Source: Bacillota bacterium
Lineage (GTDB): Bacteria > Bacillota > Clostridia > Lachnospirales > Lachnospiraceae
Assembly: GCA_902363515.1 (NCBI GenBank)
Contig: CABJAN010000001.1
Coordinates: forward strand, 62,001 to 126,000
Direction: 5' to 3'
DNA: 64,000 bases
Part shown: one piece after another, positions 7,902 through 18,230 of the stretch
Numbering within the stretch: the first letter of the stretch is position 1
How the letters are laid out: each line of letters opens with the position of its first letter
Program-made: the position numbers and the translations under genes
Notes under the pieces: model-generated
Databases searched by the model: none
What the model was told of the DNA's origin: nothing
Seen by the model: the letters and a program-made list of their open reading frames with translations, nothing else

Positions 7902-9677
7902 TCATATTTCCCGTTCTATCTGCTTCATCAGATACCTTCCCACTACAGGGGAAAAACCTGAAATTTTCCTGATGTAAGCAAAATCCTTTCCAAAAATCTT
8001 CTTCTCTGCTGCCAGGTCTTTCTCCTCTCCGGCAAAGACGCCCAGTACGCATACGCCCTGGCTTCTTAATCTGCGGACTTCAAATCCTGTATCAGAAATT
8101 GCATAATTTCCTTCATAGGGTTTTGGATTTCTTGCATTCGGGCGGTTCAAAATCACATCATAAGGTCTCCCATCACTCAGGATAATGAGAATCTTATGCT
8201 CCTCTTCCCGCTCTAAAAGTCCTCCTCCTATAGCCTTAATGGCCAGTCCATCCCGGTTATTGGAAGAGGTTACATATTCAAAAATATTGCTGTTTTCCTT
8301 CCGCTGTGCTTCATAGTCCCGGAATTCATGCAAAATGGTATAATCCCAAAAGGTACAAAAGCTCATAACCCTGTGTGGAATTCCCACATTGCTTAATGCC
8401 TCACTTAAAATATACGCCTGGATTGCCACCTGTCCCTGTCTGCTGCGCTGAGAACCACTGGCGTCCAGGAGAATATCCACCACAAACCGGCTGGAATCCT
8501 GATATAACTCTCTGGTAAAAAAACGCGCCTCACTGGTCCTTCCCACCCGCCAGAGTCTGGATGGAACAATTTTCCCTCTGTCTGCCAGAACTTCCTCTGT
8601 CTCATCCCGCATAATTAAAGTTTTGCGAAGCATATCCGTAAGAATCCGTATATTATTTTTTACAATTCTGTGGTTGTCATAGTATTCATACAAATTTTTA
8701 TCTTTTTGCTTTCTGGCATACTCATACTGGTAATTGCGAAGCACCGGGTCTTTTAAAATTCCTCTGGTAAAATACAGGCTGCAATCACTGTGGATTCCCC
8801 TACACATAAGGTAATTCATCCGTTTCTCTTCTGCCTCTGTCAGAAATGTTTTCCCGTAATTTCGTTCCACATAGGAATACATTTTCTCCAGTGCCTTCTC
8901 ATCTACCACTAAAACGCGCTTGTCCGAACTCTTTTTTTCCTGTTCTTCCCTGTCCTTCTCTTGTTTGCAGGCTTCCATGGTGTCCAGGTTGGTCATCTGC
9001 TCAGTCAGTTTGTCCAGATAAGTCTCAAAGCTGCTCTCCATGACTTCTTCTTCTAAAAATTCCTTCCAGGAAAATTCTGCCAGGTCTTCCATGGTCACTG
9101 CCAGAACCTGCTCTAACGTCCCATGCTGCCGCTCAAAATAAGGGTCCACTACCTCATTATAGAGAATATCTGCTGTCCTTATGACCTCCATGGTATCTTC
9201 TGTGTGTTCCAAATTCCAGAGCAAATCCATCCATCTCTTCTGTCTTTTGGGCGCTGGTTCCCTGCCATTTAAAATCTCCCGAAACATAGCCAGCTTCAAT
9301 CTTCCCACTTCATTCTCCTGAAGCCTGTGAAACTCTTTTTCCAGAATATCTTCACAGGCTTTTCTTCGAATTTCTCCTACGCCTTCCCGCTCCTTTATCA
9401 TTCTTGCAGAAACAGCAAATTCAATACAAAGCTGGGAAACGGACAAGAGCGGCCCTTCCATGGCATGACAGTACATTTTCTTTACCAGATACATGGAAAA
9501 GGCCTCCCGGTCAAAATAGCGGGCAAAAGCCCCTTGCTTCATTCCATCATACAGGGCGCCATACCTAGAACGGGCAAATGCTGCCAAATCCGGCTTAAAA
9601 TCCAGGGAATAATCACCACTTACGGTCCACATGAGATTTTTTATTCTGTTTTCCAGTTCCAGTTCATACTCTTCCAT
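7902..9677 (-). CDS. VWA-domain protein (CobT/NorD-like partner of a MoxR ATPase)
   Basis: About 591 residues. The C-terminal 200 residues form a von Willebrand A domain with the MIDAS motif DASGS in VDILLDASGSQRSRQ and the later LIILSDGRPYD. The N-terminal part is long, charged and helical. Such proteins work with MoxR-type AAA ATPases to insert metals or activate enzymes (CobT, NorD); the matching ATPase gene overlaps its 5' end here. No cobalamin or denitrification gene is nearby, so the client is unknown. An earlier ATG eight codons upstream is possible; the one chosen lies 11 bases after GAGG. Confidence 0.75.
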   Translation of the reverse strand: MEEYELELENRIKNLMWTVSGDYSLDFKPDLAAFARSRYGALYDGMKQGAFARYFDREAFSMYLVKKMYCHAMEGPLLSVSQLCIEFAVSARMIKEREGVGEIRRKACEDILEKEFHRLQENEVGRLKLAMFREILNGREPAPKRQKRWMDLLWNLEHTEDTMEVIRTADILYNEVVDPYFERQHGTLEQVLAVTMEDLAEFSWKEFLEEEVMESSFETYLDKLTEQMTNLDTMEACKQEKDREEQEKKSSDKRVLVVDEKALEKMYSYVERNYGKTFLTEAEEKRMNYLMCRGIHSDCSLYFTRGILKDPVLRNYQYEYARKQKDKNLYEYYDNHRIVKNNIRILTDMLRKTLIMRDETEEVLADRGKIVPSRLWRVGRTSEARFFTRELYQDSSRFVVDILLDASGSQRSRQGQVAIQAYILSEALSNVGIPHRVMSFCTFWDYTILHEFRDYEAQRKENSNIFEYVTSSNNRDGLAIKAIGGGLLEREEEHKILIILSDGRPYDVILNRPNARNPKPYEGNYAISDTGFEVRRLRSQGVCVLGVFAGEEKDLAAEKKIFGKDFAYIRKISGFSPVVGRYLMKQIEREI

Positions 9678-9684
9678 ACCGTCT

Positions 9685-10608
9685 CTAATCCTCAAACACA
9701 TCTGCGGCAGTCCAGCTTTGGGGAATCCTGGTCATAACCACATCCTGTACAATCTCTTTTTCAAAAACATCAAAGCTCTTATTCACCACGCCCATTTTCA
9801 CAGCCAGAGCCGGTTGCAAGCCTCTGTGAATGGCTTTCATGGCGCCCAGAATTCCTCTTAAATCCACAGCCTTTGTGGTAATCTCTCCATTTTGCGCCTT
9901 GAGCTGCAAATCCAGAAACAATCCAATCCACTGTTTCAAAGCATTTTCCTTCATACCTGGAAATTTAGATTGGAAAATAAATTCCAGAGTTTCCTCATCC
10001 TGCTGGGGCATATCAATCACCAGAAATCTGGAAACCAGAGCTTCATTTAATTCCTTGGTGCCTGCATATCCATAATTCATGGTGCCAATAAATCTGGCTG
10101 CAGGATGCATATCAATCTTGTCATATCCCGGCACATCAATACAGCGGCGATAATCCAAAGATGCATGCAGCACAGAAACCGCATCATTTTTTGCCATATT
10201 AATTTCGTCTAAAATACCAAAGCCTCCATACTGAGCGCAGCGGTAAATACTTCCCTTACGAAGCTGCACCTCATTATCCAGGAACGTATCTGTGCCGATT
10301 AAATCCCCGCTGTTAGTATTCACATGAAAAGACACATTGTACACAGGACGGTGAAAAATCCAGGCAAGAGTTTCTGCCAGGACATTTTTTCCTGTTGCCT
10401 TTGCACCGGTCAGCAGAAGATTTTCTCCTTCCAAAAGAGCTGCAATAGCCATTTCCAGCACTTCTTTTCCATAAAAGAGCATATCCGGCTCTGCTACCCT
10501 TTTTTCTTCCTCTGTCTCCACTGTATAAGACTTCCGGAACAATTCCACATCCTGAATCAGTCTTTCATCTACTTTCTGTTCCCTTAAAAAATCCAATGTA
10601 TGCTCCAT
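9685..10608 (-). CDS. MoxR/CobS-type AAA ATPase
   Basis: A 307-residue AAA+ ATPase. Walker A is atypical, GAKATGKN (about 80-87), ending in Asn instead of Thr/Ser; Walker B is GILDEINMAK, with RFIGTMNYGYAGTKELNEAL as sensor 1 region and SRFLVIDMP as arginine finger segment. It belongs to the MoxR/CobS group, which remodel partner proteins together with a VWA protein. The VWA gene begins at or within its stop codon, so the pair is translationally coupled. Confidence 0.8.
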   Translation of the reverse strand: MEHTLDFLREQKVDERLIQDVELFRKSYTVETEEEKRVAEPDMLFYGKEVLEMAIAALLEGENLLLTGAKATGKNVLAETLAWIFHRPVYNVSFHVNTNSGDLIGTDTFLDNEVQLRKGSIYRCAQYGGFGILDEINMAKNDAVSVLHASLDYRRCIDVPGYDKIDMHPAARFIGTMNYGYAGTKELNEALVSRFLVIDMPQQDEETLEFIFQSKFPGMKENALKQWIGLFLDLQLKAQNGEITTKAVDLRGILGAMKAIHRGLQPALAVKMGVVNKSFDVFEKEIVQDVVMTRIPQSWTAADVFED

Positions 10609-10635
10609 GTTTTTCTCCGTTTCTGTAACTTCTTA

Positions 10636-10678
10636 TAAAAACAGCAGGGAGGCAGTCGCATCCACGCAACAGCCTCCT
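10636..10678 (-). terminator. Rho-independent terminator of glnN
   Basis: On the minus strand a GC-rich stem, GGAGGC...GCCTCC (10648-10678), is followed by TTTTT at about 10637-10641. It lies directly behind the glnN stop. Confidence 0.75.
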
Positions 10679-10684
10679 CTTTTC

Positions 10685-12799
10685 TTATACTTCAAACAAT
10701 AAATCTCCATAGGACGGCATTGGCCATATTTCTTTATCTACAATCATTTCTAACTGGTCTACCGGTTTTCTGAGAGCCTCCATAGCCGGAAGAACCTGAC
10801 GGCGGTAATAGAATGCCTTATCCTTGCCATCTGCCATGGCATAGGCTGTTTCTGTAACCTCTCTCAGTGCATCTGCCGCCTCTTTTGTTTCCTTTAATAA
10901 TGCAGAAATCTCACGAAGTAATCCTGTCTGCACCTCTACTTCCAGGACTCCGGCTGCCACTACCGCATTAATAGAGTCCGCTAACTGTCTGCTGTAACGG
11001 ATAACAGCAGGTATAATCTGTTTCCCTGCAATATCCAACATGGTTCTTGCTTCTATATTAATTGCTTTTGCATAAGCTTCATATTTAATTTCCTGTCTGG
11101 ATTCCAGCTCTGCCCTGGTAAGAACTTCAAACTCCTCAAAAAGAGCCACTGTTTTCTCCATGGTAAGAGCATCCAGACTCTCTACCATACAGGTCATGTT
11201 TGGGAGTCCGCGTCTTTCGGCTTCTTTTACCCACTCTTTGGAATAACCGTTTCCATTAAAAACAATCCGCTGATGTTTCGTAAAGTTCTTTTTCATTAAG
11301 TCATGAACAGCAATGTCAAAATTTTCTGCCTGCTCCAGCACCTCACAGGCTTCTTTAAAGGCCTGCGCCACAATGGTATTTAAAACCACATTGGCCGGAG
11401 CAATAGAATCTCTGGACCCTACCATACGGAACTCAAACTTATTTCCTGTAAAGGCAAAAGGTGACGTTCTGTTCCTGTCTGCTGTATCACGCATAAATTC
11501 AGGAATAGCCTTTACCCCGGTATCCAGCACTTCCCGCTCAATACTGTGGTCTGCCGTACCGGTAGTAATCAACTGGTTCATAACATCCGTAAGCTGCTCT
11601 CCTAAAAATACAGAAATGATTGCAGGTGGCGCTTCGTTTGCTCCCAAACGGTGGTCATTTCCTACATCTGCCGCTGACTCCCGTAACAATTCTGCATGTT
11701 CATCCACTGCCTTCAAAATACAGCTTAAAATCAGAAGAAACTGAATATTGTCATGAGGTGTATTGCCGGGCTCCAAAAGATTCACCCCTGTATCTGTGGT
11801 CAGAGACCAGTTATTATGCTTTCCTGAACCATTTACTCCCGCAAAAGGTTTTTCATGAAGCAGACACTTCATACCATGCTGGGAAGCCACACGCTTCAGG
11901 GTCTGCATTACAATCTGATTGTGGTCAACCTCCACATTTGCTTCCGCATAAATAGGCGCAAGCTCATGCTGTGCCGGAGCAGCCTCATTATGCTGGGTTT
12001 TAGAAGTAACACCAAGCTTCCACAGTTCTTCATTCACATGCTTCATATAAGCAGAAACTCTCTGACGGATGGTTCCAAGATAGTGGTCATCCAGCTCCTG
12101 TCCTTTTGGCGGCATGGCGCCAAACAGTGTTCTTCCGGTAAATACCAGGTCTTTTCTCTGGCTGAACTTTTCTTCACTGACCAGGAAATATTCCTGTTCT
12201 GCGCCAACAGATGGAATCACACGTTTTGCTGTGGTATCTCCAAACAGACGAATCAGACGGAGAGCCTGGGTATTAATGGCCTGCATGGAACGCAGAAGTG
12301 GTGTTTTCTGGTCCAGGGCCTCTCCTGTATAGGAACAAAAGGCAGTAGGAATGCACAGGGTTGCCCCTGCTGCATCGTGACGCACAAAAGCCGGAGAGGT
12401 ACAATCCCAGGCAGTATACCCTCTCGCCTCAAAGGTAGCACGAAGTCCACCAGAGGGGAAGGAAGAGGCGTCCGGTTCTCCTGTAATCAGTTCCTTTCCG
12501 GAAAAGCTCATCAAAACTTTTCCATTTGGAAGAGGAGCTGTGATAAAAGAATCGTGTTTCTCCGCAGTCACTCCTGTCAAAGGCTGAAACCAGTGGGTGT
12601 AATGGGTAGCGCCCTTTTCAATGGCCCATTCCTTCATCTCATGAGCAATGACATCTGCCATTTCCAAAGATAAATCTTTTCCCTCTAATATGGTTTGCTT
12701 TAAATCTTTGTAAACCTTCTTAGGAAGACGCTGCTGCATCACTGCATCATTAAATACATCCTCTCCAAAAATTTCAGATACGTTAATATATTCACTCAT
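10685..12799 (-). CDS. glnN: Glutamine synthetase type III
   Basis: About 704 residues, the size of the GSIII family and much longer than GSI. It ligates ammonia to glutamate with ATP and is the main ammonium assimilation enzyme of many Bacteroidetes and Lachnospiraceae. Recognisable segments include [54 protein letters not shown] and [14 protein letters not shown], covering the metal- and ATP-binding sites. The ATG chosen begins [12 protein letters not shown] and is preceded by AAAGGA; an in-frame ATG seven codons earlier has no comparable site. It forms a single-gene unit with its own terminator. Confidence 0.95.
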   Translation of the reverse strand: MSEYINVSEIFGEDVFNDAVMQQRLPKKVYKDLKQTILEGKDLSLEMADVIAHEMKEWAIEKGATHYTHWFQPLTGVTAEKHDSFITAPLPNGKVLMSFSGKELITGEPDASSFPSGGLRATFEARGYTAWDCTSPAFVRHDAAGATLCIPTAFCSYTGEALDQKTPLLRSMQAINTQALRLIRLFGDTTAKRVIPSVGAEQEYFLVSEEKFSQRKDLVFTGRTLFGAMPPKGQELDDHYLGTIRQRVSAYMKHVNEELWKLGVTSKTQHNEAAPAQHELAPIYAEANVEVDHNQIVMQTLKRVASQHGMKCLLHEKPFAGVNGSGKHNNWSLTTDTGVNLLEPGNTPHDNIQFLLILSCILKAVDEHAELLRESAADVGNDHRLGANEAPPAIISVFLGEQLTDVMNQLITTGTADHSIEREVLDTGVKAIPEFMRDTADRNRTSPFAFTGNKFEFRMVGSRDSIAPANVVLNTIVAQAFKEACEVLEQAENFDIAVHDLMKKNFTKHQRIVFNGNGYSKEWVKEAERRGLPNMTCMVESLDALTMEKTVALFEEFEVLTRAELESRQEIKYEAYAKAINIEARTMLDIAGKQIIPAVIRYSRQLADSINAVVAAGVLEVEVQTGLLREISALLKETKEAADALREVTETAYAMADGKDKAFYYRRQVLPAMEALRKPVDQLEMIVDKEIWPMPSYGDLLFEV

Positions 12800-12888
12800 A
12801 CCTCTGTTCCTTTCTCCCAATGTACTTATGCTGTGGCTTTCAAACTGTTATAAAGATACCTCAAAAACCCCAGGATTGCAAGTTTTTT

Positions 12889-13446
12889 TTAGCTGAACCA
12901 CAGTCCTGCTGCCAGTAAAACCAGGCATGCGCCGCTAAGCCAGGATAAATCCTTTTTCACTGAAATGCAAAAAGCATTTCCAAGCTTCCAGCCCGCCTCC
13001 ATCATGAGAATCCCGCCGGCAAAAGAGCCCGCTGCCAAAAGCATGCCTCCCGTCTGCACCAGTCCTGTTCCCAGGCCTACCGCAAGACTGTCCAGAGACA
13101 GCACGACTGCCAGGAGCATAGCCTCTATTCCTGTAAGATGCCTTTTCTTCTCTTTTCCATCTGCCTCTTGTTTTGAAAAAAAGCAGACAAAAATCCGGTA
13201 AAATCCCATGCCTGCCAAAATCCCTGTACAAACCAGGGAAGTGATGGTCTTTGATAAAAAACAAGAAAGGAAATTCCCTGTCAGAACTGCCATGCCTAAA
13301 AGACAGCTCATAATCAGGTTCATTCCCACTACCATGAGAAAAGATAGCTTTATCTTTTCCATTCCATATGCAAAGCTGACCACAAAAGAATCTGTGGTCA
13401 GCGCAAGAATCCATAAAATCCCATGAAACACTTTGCTCATATCCAT
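12889..13446 (-). CDS. YtaF/MntP-like membrane protein
   Basis: A 185-residue protein with about six hydrophobic helices in two similar halves. Each half carries an acidic motif in a helix: LTTDSFVVSFAYG near residue 18 and LSLDSLAVGLGTG near residue 118, typical of the MntP manganese exporter/YtaF sporulation membrane protein superfamily. The DS motif favours the YtaF branch, whose function is poorly known. The middle loop is charged (SKQEADGKEKKR). Manganese efflux is possible but unproven. Confidence 0.65.
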   Translation of the reverse strand: MDMSKVFHGILWILALTTDSFVVSFAYGMEKIKLSFLMVVGMNLIMSCLLGMAVLTGNFLSCFLSKTITSLVCTGILAGMGFYRIFVCFFSKQEADGKEKKRHLTGIEAMLLAVVLSLDSLAVGLGTGLVQTGGMLLAAGSFAGGILMMEAGWKLGNAFCISVKKDLSWLSGACLVLLAAGLWFS

Positions 13447-13512
13447 GGCACACCTTCCAAAGTCTATTTCTATTTATTATATGACTTCACCAGTGCCAGT
13501 GGTTCTTCGCTC

Positions 13513-14433
13513 TCATTCCGGTGCATGAATCAGCGGTACTTCATCATTTTTCGGAAGCATAATCTGCACCGCATGTTTCAGGTTTTTAATAGAAACTATT
13601 TTATGTTCTCCGCCATATTCCCCATCCAGGGTCCATGGCACTTCTTCCTCACACTTTACAGTAAGCCCAGTGGTTTTAAAGACTTCTATCATCTTACTGT
13701 CACTGGTGCCAAGCAAAGAGGCAATAATTTCGTTTAGCTCCAGAATATTCTTGGGACGACGGATGAGCATCACTTCAAACACACCGTCATCCAGCATAAC
13801 ATCCGGTCCTGTAAGACGTTTAAAGCCTCCCACAGAAGTGGAATTGCTTACCATACCAAAGATAAACTCACCATTAAACTCATGCTCATCCCCCTTCACC
13901 CGAAGATGATAGGATTTAATATTAAAAAGTCTCTGTGTTCCTTCCAGAATATAAGCTGCATGCCCCAGGATATTCTTCAAATCCTGATTTGTCTCATAAG
14001 AAACATCTGTAAACAAACCAAATGCCGCAATATAGACAAAAATGTCATCATTAAACTGTCCCGCATCAAAAGCATGAGGAATGCCCTCCACAATATCTGT
14101 GGCTGCCTGAAGCATGTTTCTGGAGATATGAAGGCTGTTGGCAAAATCATTGGTACTGCCTGCAGGTATATAACCAATTGGATGCTGATGTCCTGCTGTC
14201 AGCATTCCGGTAACCACTTCATCCAGGGTTCCGTCCCCTCCACTGGCTACAATCAGGTCATAGTTTCCTCCTCTTTTTTTCGTCACTTTCAGGCCGTCCA
14301 TATAAGCCTGGGTGGGATGAACCGTAACCTCATAGCCGCCTTTTACGAAAATATCCAGAATATCCACCAGCCGGCTTTTAATACTTCCTTTTCCGGATCT
14401 GGGATTAAAAATAAAAAGCATTTTTTTACTCAT
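13513..14433 (-). CDS. Diacylglycerol kinase-type lipid kinase (YegS/DgkB family)
   Basis: A 306-residue kinase: nucleotide-binding FNPRSGKG near residue 8, the GGDGTLDEVVTGM catalytic motif near residue 64 and PAGSTNDFANSL. The family phosphorylates diacylglycerol (DgkB) or other lipids at the inner membrane face. GGGAGGT stands seven bases before the chosen ATG (MSKKMLFIF); an ATG ten codons upstream is not supported. It directly follows the ribosomal alpha operon terminator. Confidence 0.85.
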   Translation of the reverse strand: MSKKMLFIFNPRSGKGSIKSRLVDILDIFVKGGYEVTVHPTQAYMDGLKVTKKRGGNYDLIVASGGDGTLDEVVTGMLTAGHQHPIGYIPAGSTNDFANSLHISRNMLQAATDIVEGIPHAFDAGQFNDDIFVYIAAFGLFTDVSYETNQDLKNILGHAAYILEGTQRLFNIKSYHLRVKGDEHEFNGEFIFGMVSNSTSVGGFKRLTGPDVMLDDGVFEVMLIRRPKNILELNEIIASLLGTSDSKMIEVFKTTGLTVKCEEEVPWTLDGEYGGEHKIVSIKNLKHAVQIMLPKNDEVPLIHAPE

Positions 14434-14467
14434 GGCTCTACCTCCCTTTTCTGTTGGAAACAAAGCA

Positions 14468-14495
14468 CCCGGGAACAGGCCGAAGCCTTCCCGGG
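14468..14495 (-). terminator. Terminator-like hairpin after rplQ
   Basis: CCCGGGAA at 14468-14475 pairs with TTCCCGGG at 14488-14495, with an inner GGC/GCC pair around a TTCG tetraloop on the minus strand. This very stable stem lies 20-50 bp after the rplQ stop and marks the end of the alpha operon. Confidence 0.75.
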
Positions 14496-14518
14496 CAAAT
14501 TTACATGTAACGTGACTC

Positions 14519-15055
14519 TTAGACTAACTCTAATACTACTTCCATTGCTGCGTCACCTTTACGTGGTCCGATTTTAATGATTCTTGTGTAACCACCGTTA
14601 CGTCCAACGTATTTTGGTGCAATTTCTGTAAATAATTTATCTACTAAGTCAACTTCTTTTGTGTTTTTCTTCTTACCAGCGCCTGCTGCAGGAACTTCTG
14701 TTACAGGGTAAAGAACTTTCATCATCTGTCTTCTGGCATGTAATCTGGAAGGAGCATCCTTCTTGATTTCTTTCTGTACTTCATCGTATACAGTAACTTT
14801 CTTTCCGTCTACAACTTCTTTTACTCTCTTGCCTTCTGCGTCTTTGCGGGCAACTTTTGCTGTAACAGTAACGGTTTCAAAGTTATCTTTTTCACGAACT
14901 GCCATTGCAATCAGACCTTCTGCAATTTTGCGAACTTCTTTTGCTTTGGTTTCAGTAGTAACGATTTTTCCATGATACAGTAAGTTTGTTACCTGGTTTC
15001 TCAGTAACGCTTTTCTCTGGTCAGATGTTCTGCCCAATTTTCTATATTTTGCCAT
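14519..15055 (-). CDS. rplQ: 50S ribosomal protein L17
   Basis: 178 residues beginning [18 protein letters not shown]. It is longer than the ~120-residue L17 of most bacteria because of a lysine-rich insertion (about 85-145, with [17 protein letters not shown]), as in other Lachnospiraceae. L17 binds 23S rRNA near the exit tunnel. An in-frame ATG nine codons earlier is rejected since the conserved start has a good GGAGG-like site. Last gene of the alpha operon. Confidence 0.95.
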   Translation of the reverse strand: MAKYRKLGRTSDQRKALLRNQVTNLLYHGKIVTTETKAKEVRKIAEGLIAMAVREKDNFETVTVTAKVARKDAEGKRVKEVVDGKKVTVYDEVQKEIKKDAPSRLHARRQMMKVLYPVTEVPAAGAGKKKNTKEVDLVDKLFTEIAPKYVGRNGGYTRIIKIGPRKGDAAMEVVLELV

Positions 15056-15136
15056 TTTAGATTTCCTCCATTTGTGGAACAATGTGCCATGCTCTCTTCG
15101 GTCTTACTGACACATTGCTTTTTGCCCATAAATTGT

Positions 15137-16096
15137 TTACTCTTCGCTTGGATTTAACTGCAAGCCTAATTCTTTTAATTTTGCCAGAACCTCTTCCAGG
15201 GATTTACGTCCTAAGTTACGGACTTTCATCATATCCTCAGAAGTACGGTTGCACAGCTCTTCTACGGTATTGATACCAGCACGTTTTAAGCAGTTGTAGG
15301 AACGAACAGAGAGCTCTAACTCATCAATATTCATTTCCAGAACTTTTTCTTTTTCATTGTTTTCTTTCTCAATCATGACTTCAGCAGTCTTAGCGCTTTC
15401 GGAAAGATCAATGAAGAGGCTTAAATGCTCGCTCAGTACCTTTGCAGCCAGGCTGACAGCCTCGTCTGCATCCAGTGTTCCGTTTGTATAAATATCCAGA
15501 GTCAGCTTATCATAGTCTGTAACCTGACCAACACGGGTATTTTCAACGGCCATATTTACACGCTCAATTGGTGTATAGATTGCATCTACAGCGATCATAC
15601 CGATTGGCATATCGTCTGTTTTTCCTTTGTCAGCGCTTACATATCCGCGGCCTTTGGTAATGGTCAGTTCTGCATTGAACTTGCAGTCTGCACCGCCGTT
15701 TAAGGTGGCAATTACCTGATTTGGATTCAGAACTTCTAAATCCTGATCCACCTGGATGTCCGCACCTGTCACAACGCCTTCGCCTTCAAACTCGATATAC
15801 GCAGTTTTCGGCTCATTGCTGTCGCTCATGTTCTTGATTGCCAGGTTTTTCAGATTCATGATGATTTCTGTCACATCTTCTTTTACACCTGGAATAGAAC
15901 TGAATTCATGGAGAACACCGTCAATTTTTACCTGGCTTACAGCAGCTCCCGGCAGAGAAGAAAGCATAATTCTTCTTAAAGAGTTGCCAAGTGTAATACC
16001 ATAACCTCTTTCCAGTGGTTCTACCACAAATTTCCCATATCTCTTATCATCAGACATTTCTGTGATTTGAATTTTGGGTTTGTTAAAATCGAACAT
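15137..16096 (-). CDS. rpoA: RNA polymerase alpha subunit
   Basis: 319 residues. The N-terminal domain ([20 protein letters not shown]) dimerises and scaffolds polymerase assembly; an acidic linker leads to the C-terminal domain with [17 protein letters not shown] and [11 protein letters not shown], which contacts UP elements and activators. Normal length, in the usual place between rpsD and rplQ. Confidence 0.98.
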   Translation of the reverse strand: MFDFNKPKIQITEMSDDKRYGKFVVEPLERGYGITLGNSLRRIMLSSLPGAAVSQVKIDGVLHEFSSIPGVKEDVTEIIMNLKNLAIKNMSDSNEPKTAYIEFEGEGVVTGADIQVDQDLEVLNPNQVIATLNGGADCKFNAELTITKGRGYVSADKGKTDDMPIGMIAVDAIYTPIERVNMAVENTRVGQVTDYDKLTLDIYTNGTLDADEAVSLAAKVLSEHLSLFIDLSESAKTAEVMIEKENNEKEKVLEMNIDELELSVRSYNCLKRAGINTVEELCNRTSEDMMKVRNLGRKSLEEVLAKLKELGLQLNPSEE

Positions 16097-16141
16097 GCAA
16101 AGCCCTCCTTGCTACGTGCACCATTCACTTATATAACTTTA

Positions 16142-16735
16142 TTATTTAGAATATAACTCGACGATTAACACTTCGTTTACTGGAACGTCGATTTCTTCTC
16201 TTGTAGGAAGTGCTTTTACTTCGCCTTTTAAAGCTTCCTGGTCGATATCCAGCCATGCCGGTACCAGACGTCCGCCGGTTACTTCCAGAATATCTTTGTA
16301 TCTCTGGGAACCTTTGCATTTTTCTTTGATTTCAATTACATCGCCAGCTTTTACTAAGTAAGATGGGATGTTTACCTGTTTTCCGTTAACCAGTACATGT
16401 TTGTGGTCAACAATCTGTCTAGCTTCTTTTCTTGTTCTAGCAAGACCCATACGGAAGATTACGTTGTCTAAACGTGTTTCCAGCATGATCATTAAGTTTT
16501 CACCAGTCTGTCCTGGTTTCTGATCTGCTTTTTTGTAGTAGTTACGGAAAGGTTTTTCCAGAACGCCGTAGATGAATTTAGCTTTCTGTTTTTCTCTTAA
16601 CTGAAGTCCGTATTCGGACATTTTTCTGTTTGCTCTTTTTAACTGTCTGGTAGATTTTTTGTCGATTCCTAAGTATACAGGATCCAGACCAAGGGATCTA
16701 CATCTTTTCAGAACTGGTACTCTATTTACTGCCAT
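16142..16735 (-). CDS. rpsD: 30S ribosomal protein S4
   Basis: 197 residues with the S4 RNA-binding domain ([28 protein letters not shown]) after an N-terminal arm that lacks the zinc cysteines. Primary 16S rRNA binder that starts small-subunit assembly; in Firmicutes it can repress its own message. Located between rpsK and rpoA. Confidence 0.97.
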   Translation of the reverse strand: MAVNRVPVLKRCRSLGLDPVYLGIDKKSTRQLKRANRKMSEYGLQLREKQKAKFIYGVLEKPFRNYYKKADQKPGQTGENLMIMLETRLDNVIFRMGLARTRKEARQIVDHKHVLVNGKQVNIPSYLVKAGDVIEIKEKCKGSQRYKDILEVTGGRLVPAWLDIDQEALKGEVKALPTREEIDVPVNEVLIVELYSK

Positions 16736-16753
16736 GATTATTTGACCTCCTAA

Positions 16754-17146
16754 TTAGACTCTTCTACGTTTTGGTGGACGGCATCCATTGTGTGGAACTG
16801 GAGTTACATCTTTGATGCTTGTAACTTCAATACCGCATGCTGCCAGCGCACGGATTGCTGCTTCTCTTCCTGAACCAGGTCCTTTTACAAAAACGTCAAC
16901 AGTCTTCAGACCATGAATGATTGCTGCTTTTGCAGCTGTTTCTGCAGCCATCTGCGCTGCATATGGAGTAGATTTCCTTGAACCTTTAAATCCCAGACCA
17001 CCGGCACTTGCCCAAGATAAAGCATTTCCTTCAGCATCTGTCAATGTAACGATTGTGTTATTGAAAGAAGACTGGATATGTGCCTGTCCGCGTTCAACGT
17101 TTTTCTTAACACGCTTTTTTGTCACTTTTTTTGTAACTTTAGCCAT
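16754..17146 (-). CDS. rpsK: 30S ribosomal protein S11
   Basis: 130 residues with the conserved [34 protein letters not shown] and [11 protein letters not shown] segments. It lines the platform of the small subunit near the E site. Gene spacing and length are typical. Confidence 0.98.
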   Translation of the reverse strand: MAKVTKKVTKKRVKKNVERGQAHIQSSFNNTIVTLTDAEGNALSWASAGGLGFKGSRKSTPYAAQMAAETAAKAAIIHGLKTVDVFVKGPGSGREAAIRALAACGIEVTSIKDVTPVPHNGCRPPKRRRV

Positions 17147-17215
17147 TTTTAAACTAACCTACTTTCTCTAATATTCAAAACTAATTGTAATTTTCAAATC
17201 TATTATGCTGCTTTA

Positions 17216-17587
17216 TTATTTCTTCTTGTTAGCAACAGTTCTCTTAGGACCTTTTCTTGTTCTTGCGTTTGTTTTTGTCTTCTGTCCGCGAACAGGAAGT
17301 CCTTTACGATGACGGATTCCTCTGTAGCATCCGATTTCCTGAAGTCTCTTGATGTTCAGAGCGATTTCCCTTCTTAAATCACCTTCTACAGGAATCTGTA
17401 ACTCTTCGATTGCATCACGAATTTTTCCTACTTCTTCGTCAGTAACGTCTCTGACACGAGTGTCAGGATTTACGCCTGCCTTTTCAAGAATACGGTTTGA
17501 GCTTGCTCTACCAATTCCGTAGATGTAAGTCAATCCAATTTCAATACGTTTTTCACGTGGTAAGTCTACACCAGCTATACGAGCCAT
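17216..17587 (-). CDS. rpsM: 30S ribosomal protein S13
   Basis: 123 residues starting [18 protein letters not shown], ending in the basic tail [14 protein letters not shown] that contacts tRNA; it sits in the small subunit head. A longer reading frame extends 16 codons upstream but lacks conservation; the chosen ATG has GGAGG nine bases upstream. Confidence 0.97.
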   Translation of the reverse strand: MARIAGVDLPREKRIEIGLTYIYGIGRASSNRILEKAGVNPDTRVRDVTDEEVGKIRDAIEELQIPVEGDLRREIALNIKRLQEIGCYRGIRHRKGLPVRGQKTKTNARTRKGPKRTVANKKK

Positions 17588-17913
17588 GTATTTGTTCCTC
17601 CATTTTTCTGTTAATATTGTTCCTAATTGAGACACATAAAACTGACGGGGTTCTATGCATCCAGCCGCAAAAAAATTTTACGCAGCCTTTCCGGTATTTG
17701 GCGGATACCGGTATTAAGCAATATTCTCCTTATTATCGTAAGCCTGCATTACGCATCTTCAATAATCTCTAAGCTGCCTCGGTATAACAGCTTTTCTTCT
17801 AATATCACTATATTTCATCAGCATGAACAACGCACCCTGGCGGTTCATACTGCAGCCGCACTAAAATCACACAAATCAAACGTCATAAATCTATTTTTAC
17901 AAAAAAACAAAAA
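17588..17913 (-). other. 326-bp gap between rpmJ and rpsM
   Basis: No credible ORF. On the minus strand it contains the rpsM ribosome binding site and a hairpin, CCGGTAT (17691-17697) with ATACCGG (17705-17711). The unusual length for an internal operon gap suggests an untranslated leader or regulatory region for the downstream rpsM-rpsK-rpsD-rpoA-rplQ genes, possibly an S4-type control site; that last point is inference. Confidence 0.4.
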
Positions 17914-18027
17914 TTAACCCTGGCGCTGTTTGTGTTTTGGGTTTTCACAGATAATTCTGATGCTTCCCTTTCTTTTGATAACCTTGCACTTTTCACAAAT
18001 TGGTTTTACAGATGATCTAACTTTCAC
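17914..18027 (-). CDS. rpmJ: 50S ribosomal protein L36
   Basis: 37 residues, [16 protein letters not shown], then RRKG-like and [11 protein letters not shown] segments. The CxxC...C...H set is the zinc ribbon of the classic L36. The start is GTG, after AAAGGAGGAAGAACA. It usually follows infA directly; here infA is 5.1 kb away because of an inserted sugar-use locus. Confidence 0.93.
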   Translation of the reverse strand: MKVRSSVKPICEKCKVIKRKGSIRIICENPKHKQRQG

Positions 18028-18065
18028 TGTTCTTCCTCCTTTCTGAGCATAAAAGTACGCTTTAT

Positions 18066-18094
18066 ATAGTAGCACCTATTGGTCAAGAATGCAA
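18066..18094 (-). promoter_or_regulatory. Promoter upstream of rpmJ
   Basis: On the minus strand TTGCAT (18094-18089), a 17-base spacer and TACTAT (18071-18066), about 40 bp before the rpmJ start. The -35 region and upstream A-tract are the same as at the rpsJ promoter (17 identical bases). This would let the alpha-operon genes be transcribed despite the locus inserted between infA and rpmJ. Confidence 0.6.
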
Positions 18095-18176
18095 GTACTT
18101 TTTTGCATGTTTTTCCATATTTTAGATTATGTTTTTAAAAATATACATCTTACTTCAGTCTTCCTAAAAATCAAGC

Positions 18177-18217
18177 AAAAAAGCACCAAAAATCTCTATA
18201 GATTTACGATGCTTTTT
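18177..18217 (-). terminator. Terminator of the glycosidase operon
   Basis: AAAAAAGCA at the left and TGCTTTTT at 18210-18217 enclose an inner AAATCT/AGATTT stem; both strands end in T-runs. It stands 14-54 bp after the glycosidase stop and before the rpmJ promoter, isolating the two units. Confidence 0.75.
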
Positions 18218-18230
18218 GTAAGATCATTTC

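Noticed and set aside
11855..12673. 272-codon plus-strand open frame inside glnN
   Set aside because: It is antisense to a fully conserved glutamine synthetase III and has no recognisable domain or good ribosome binding site.
12935..13453. 172-codon minus frame overlapping the YtaF/MntP-like gene
   Set aside because: The alternative frame encodes a coherent six-helix protein; this one is rich in Gly/Arg/His without hydrophobic pattern.
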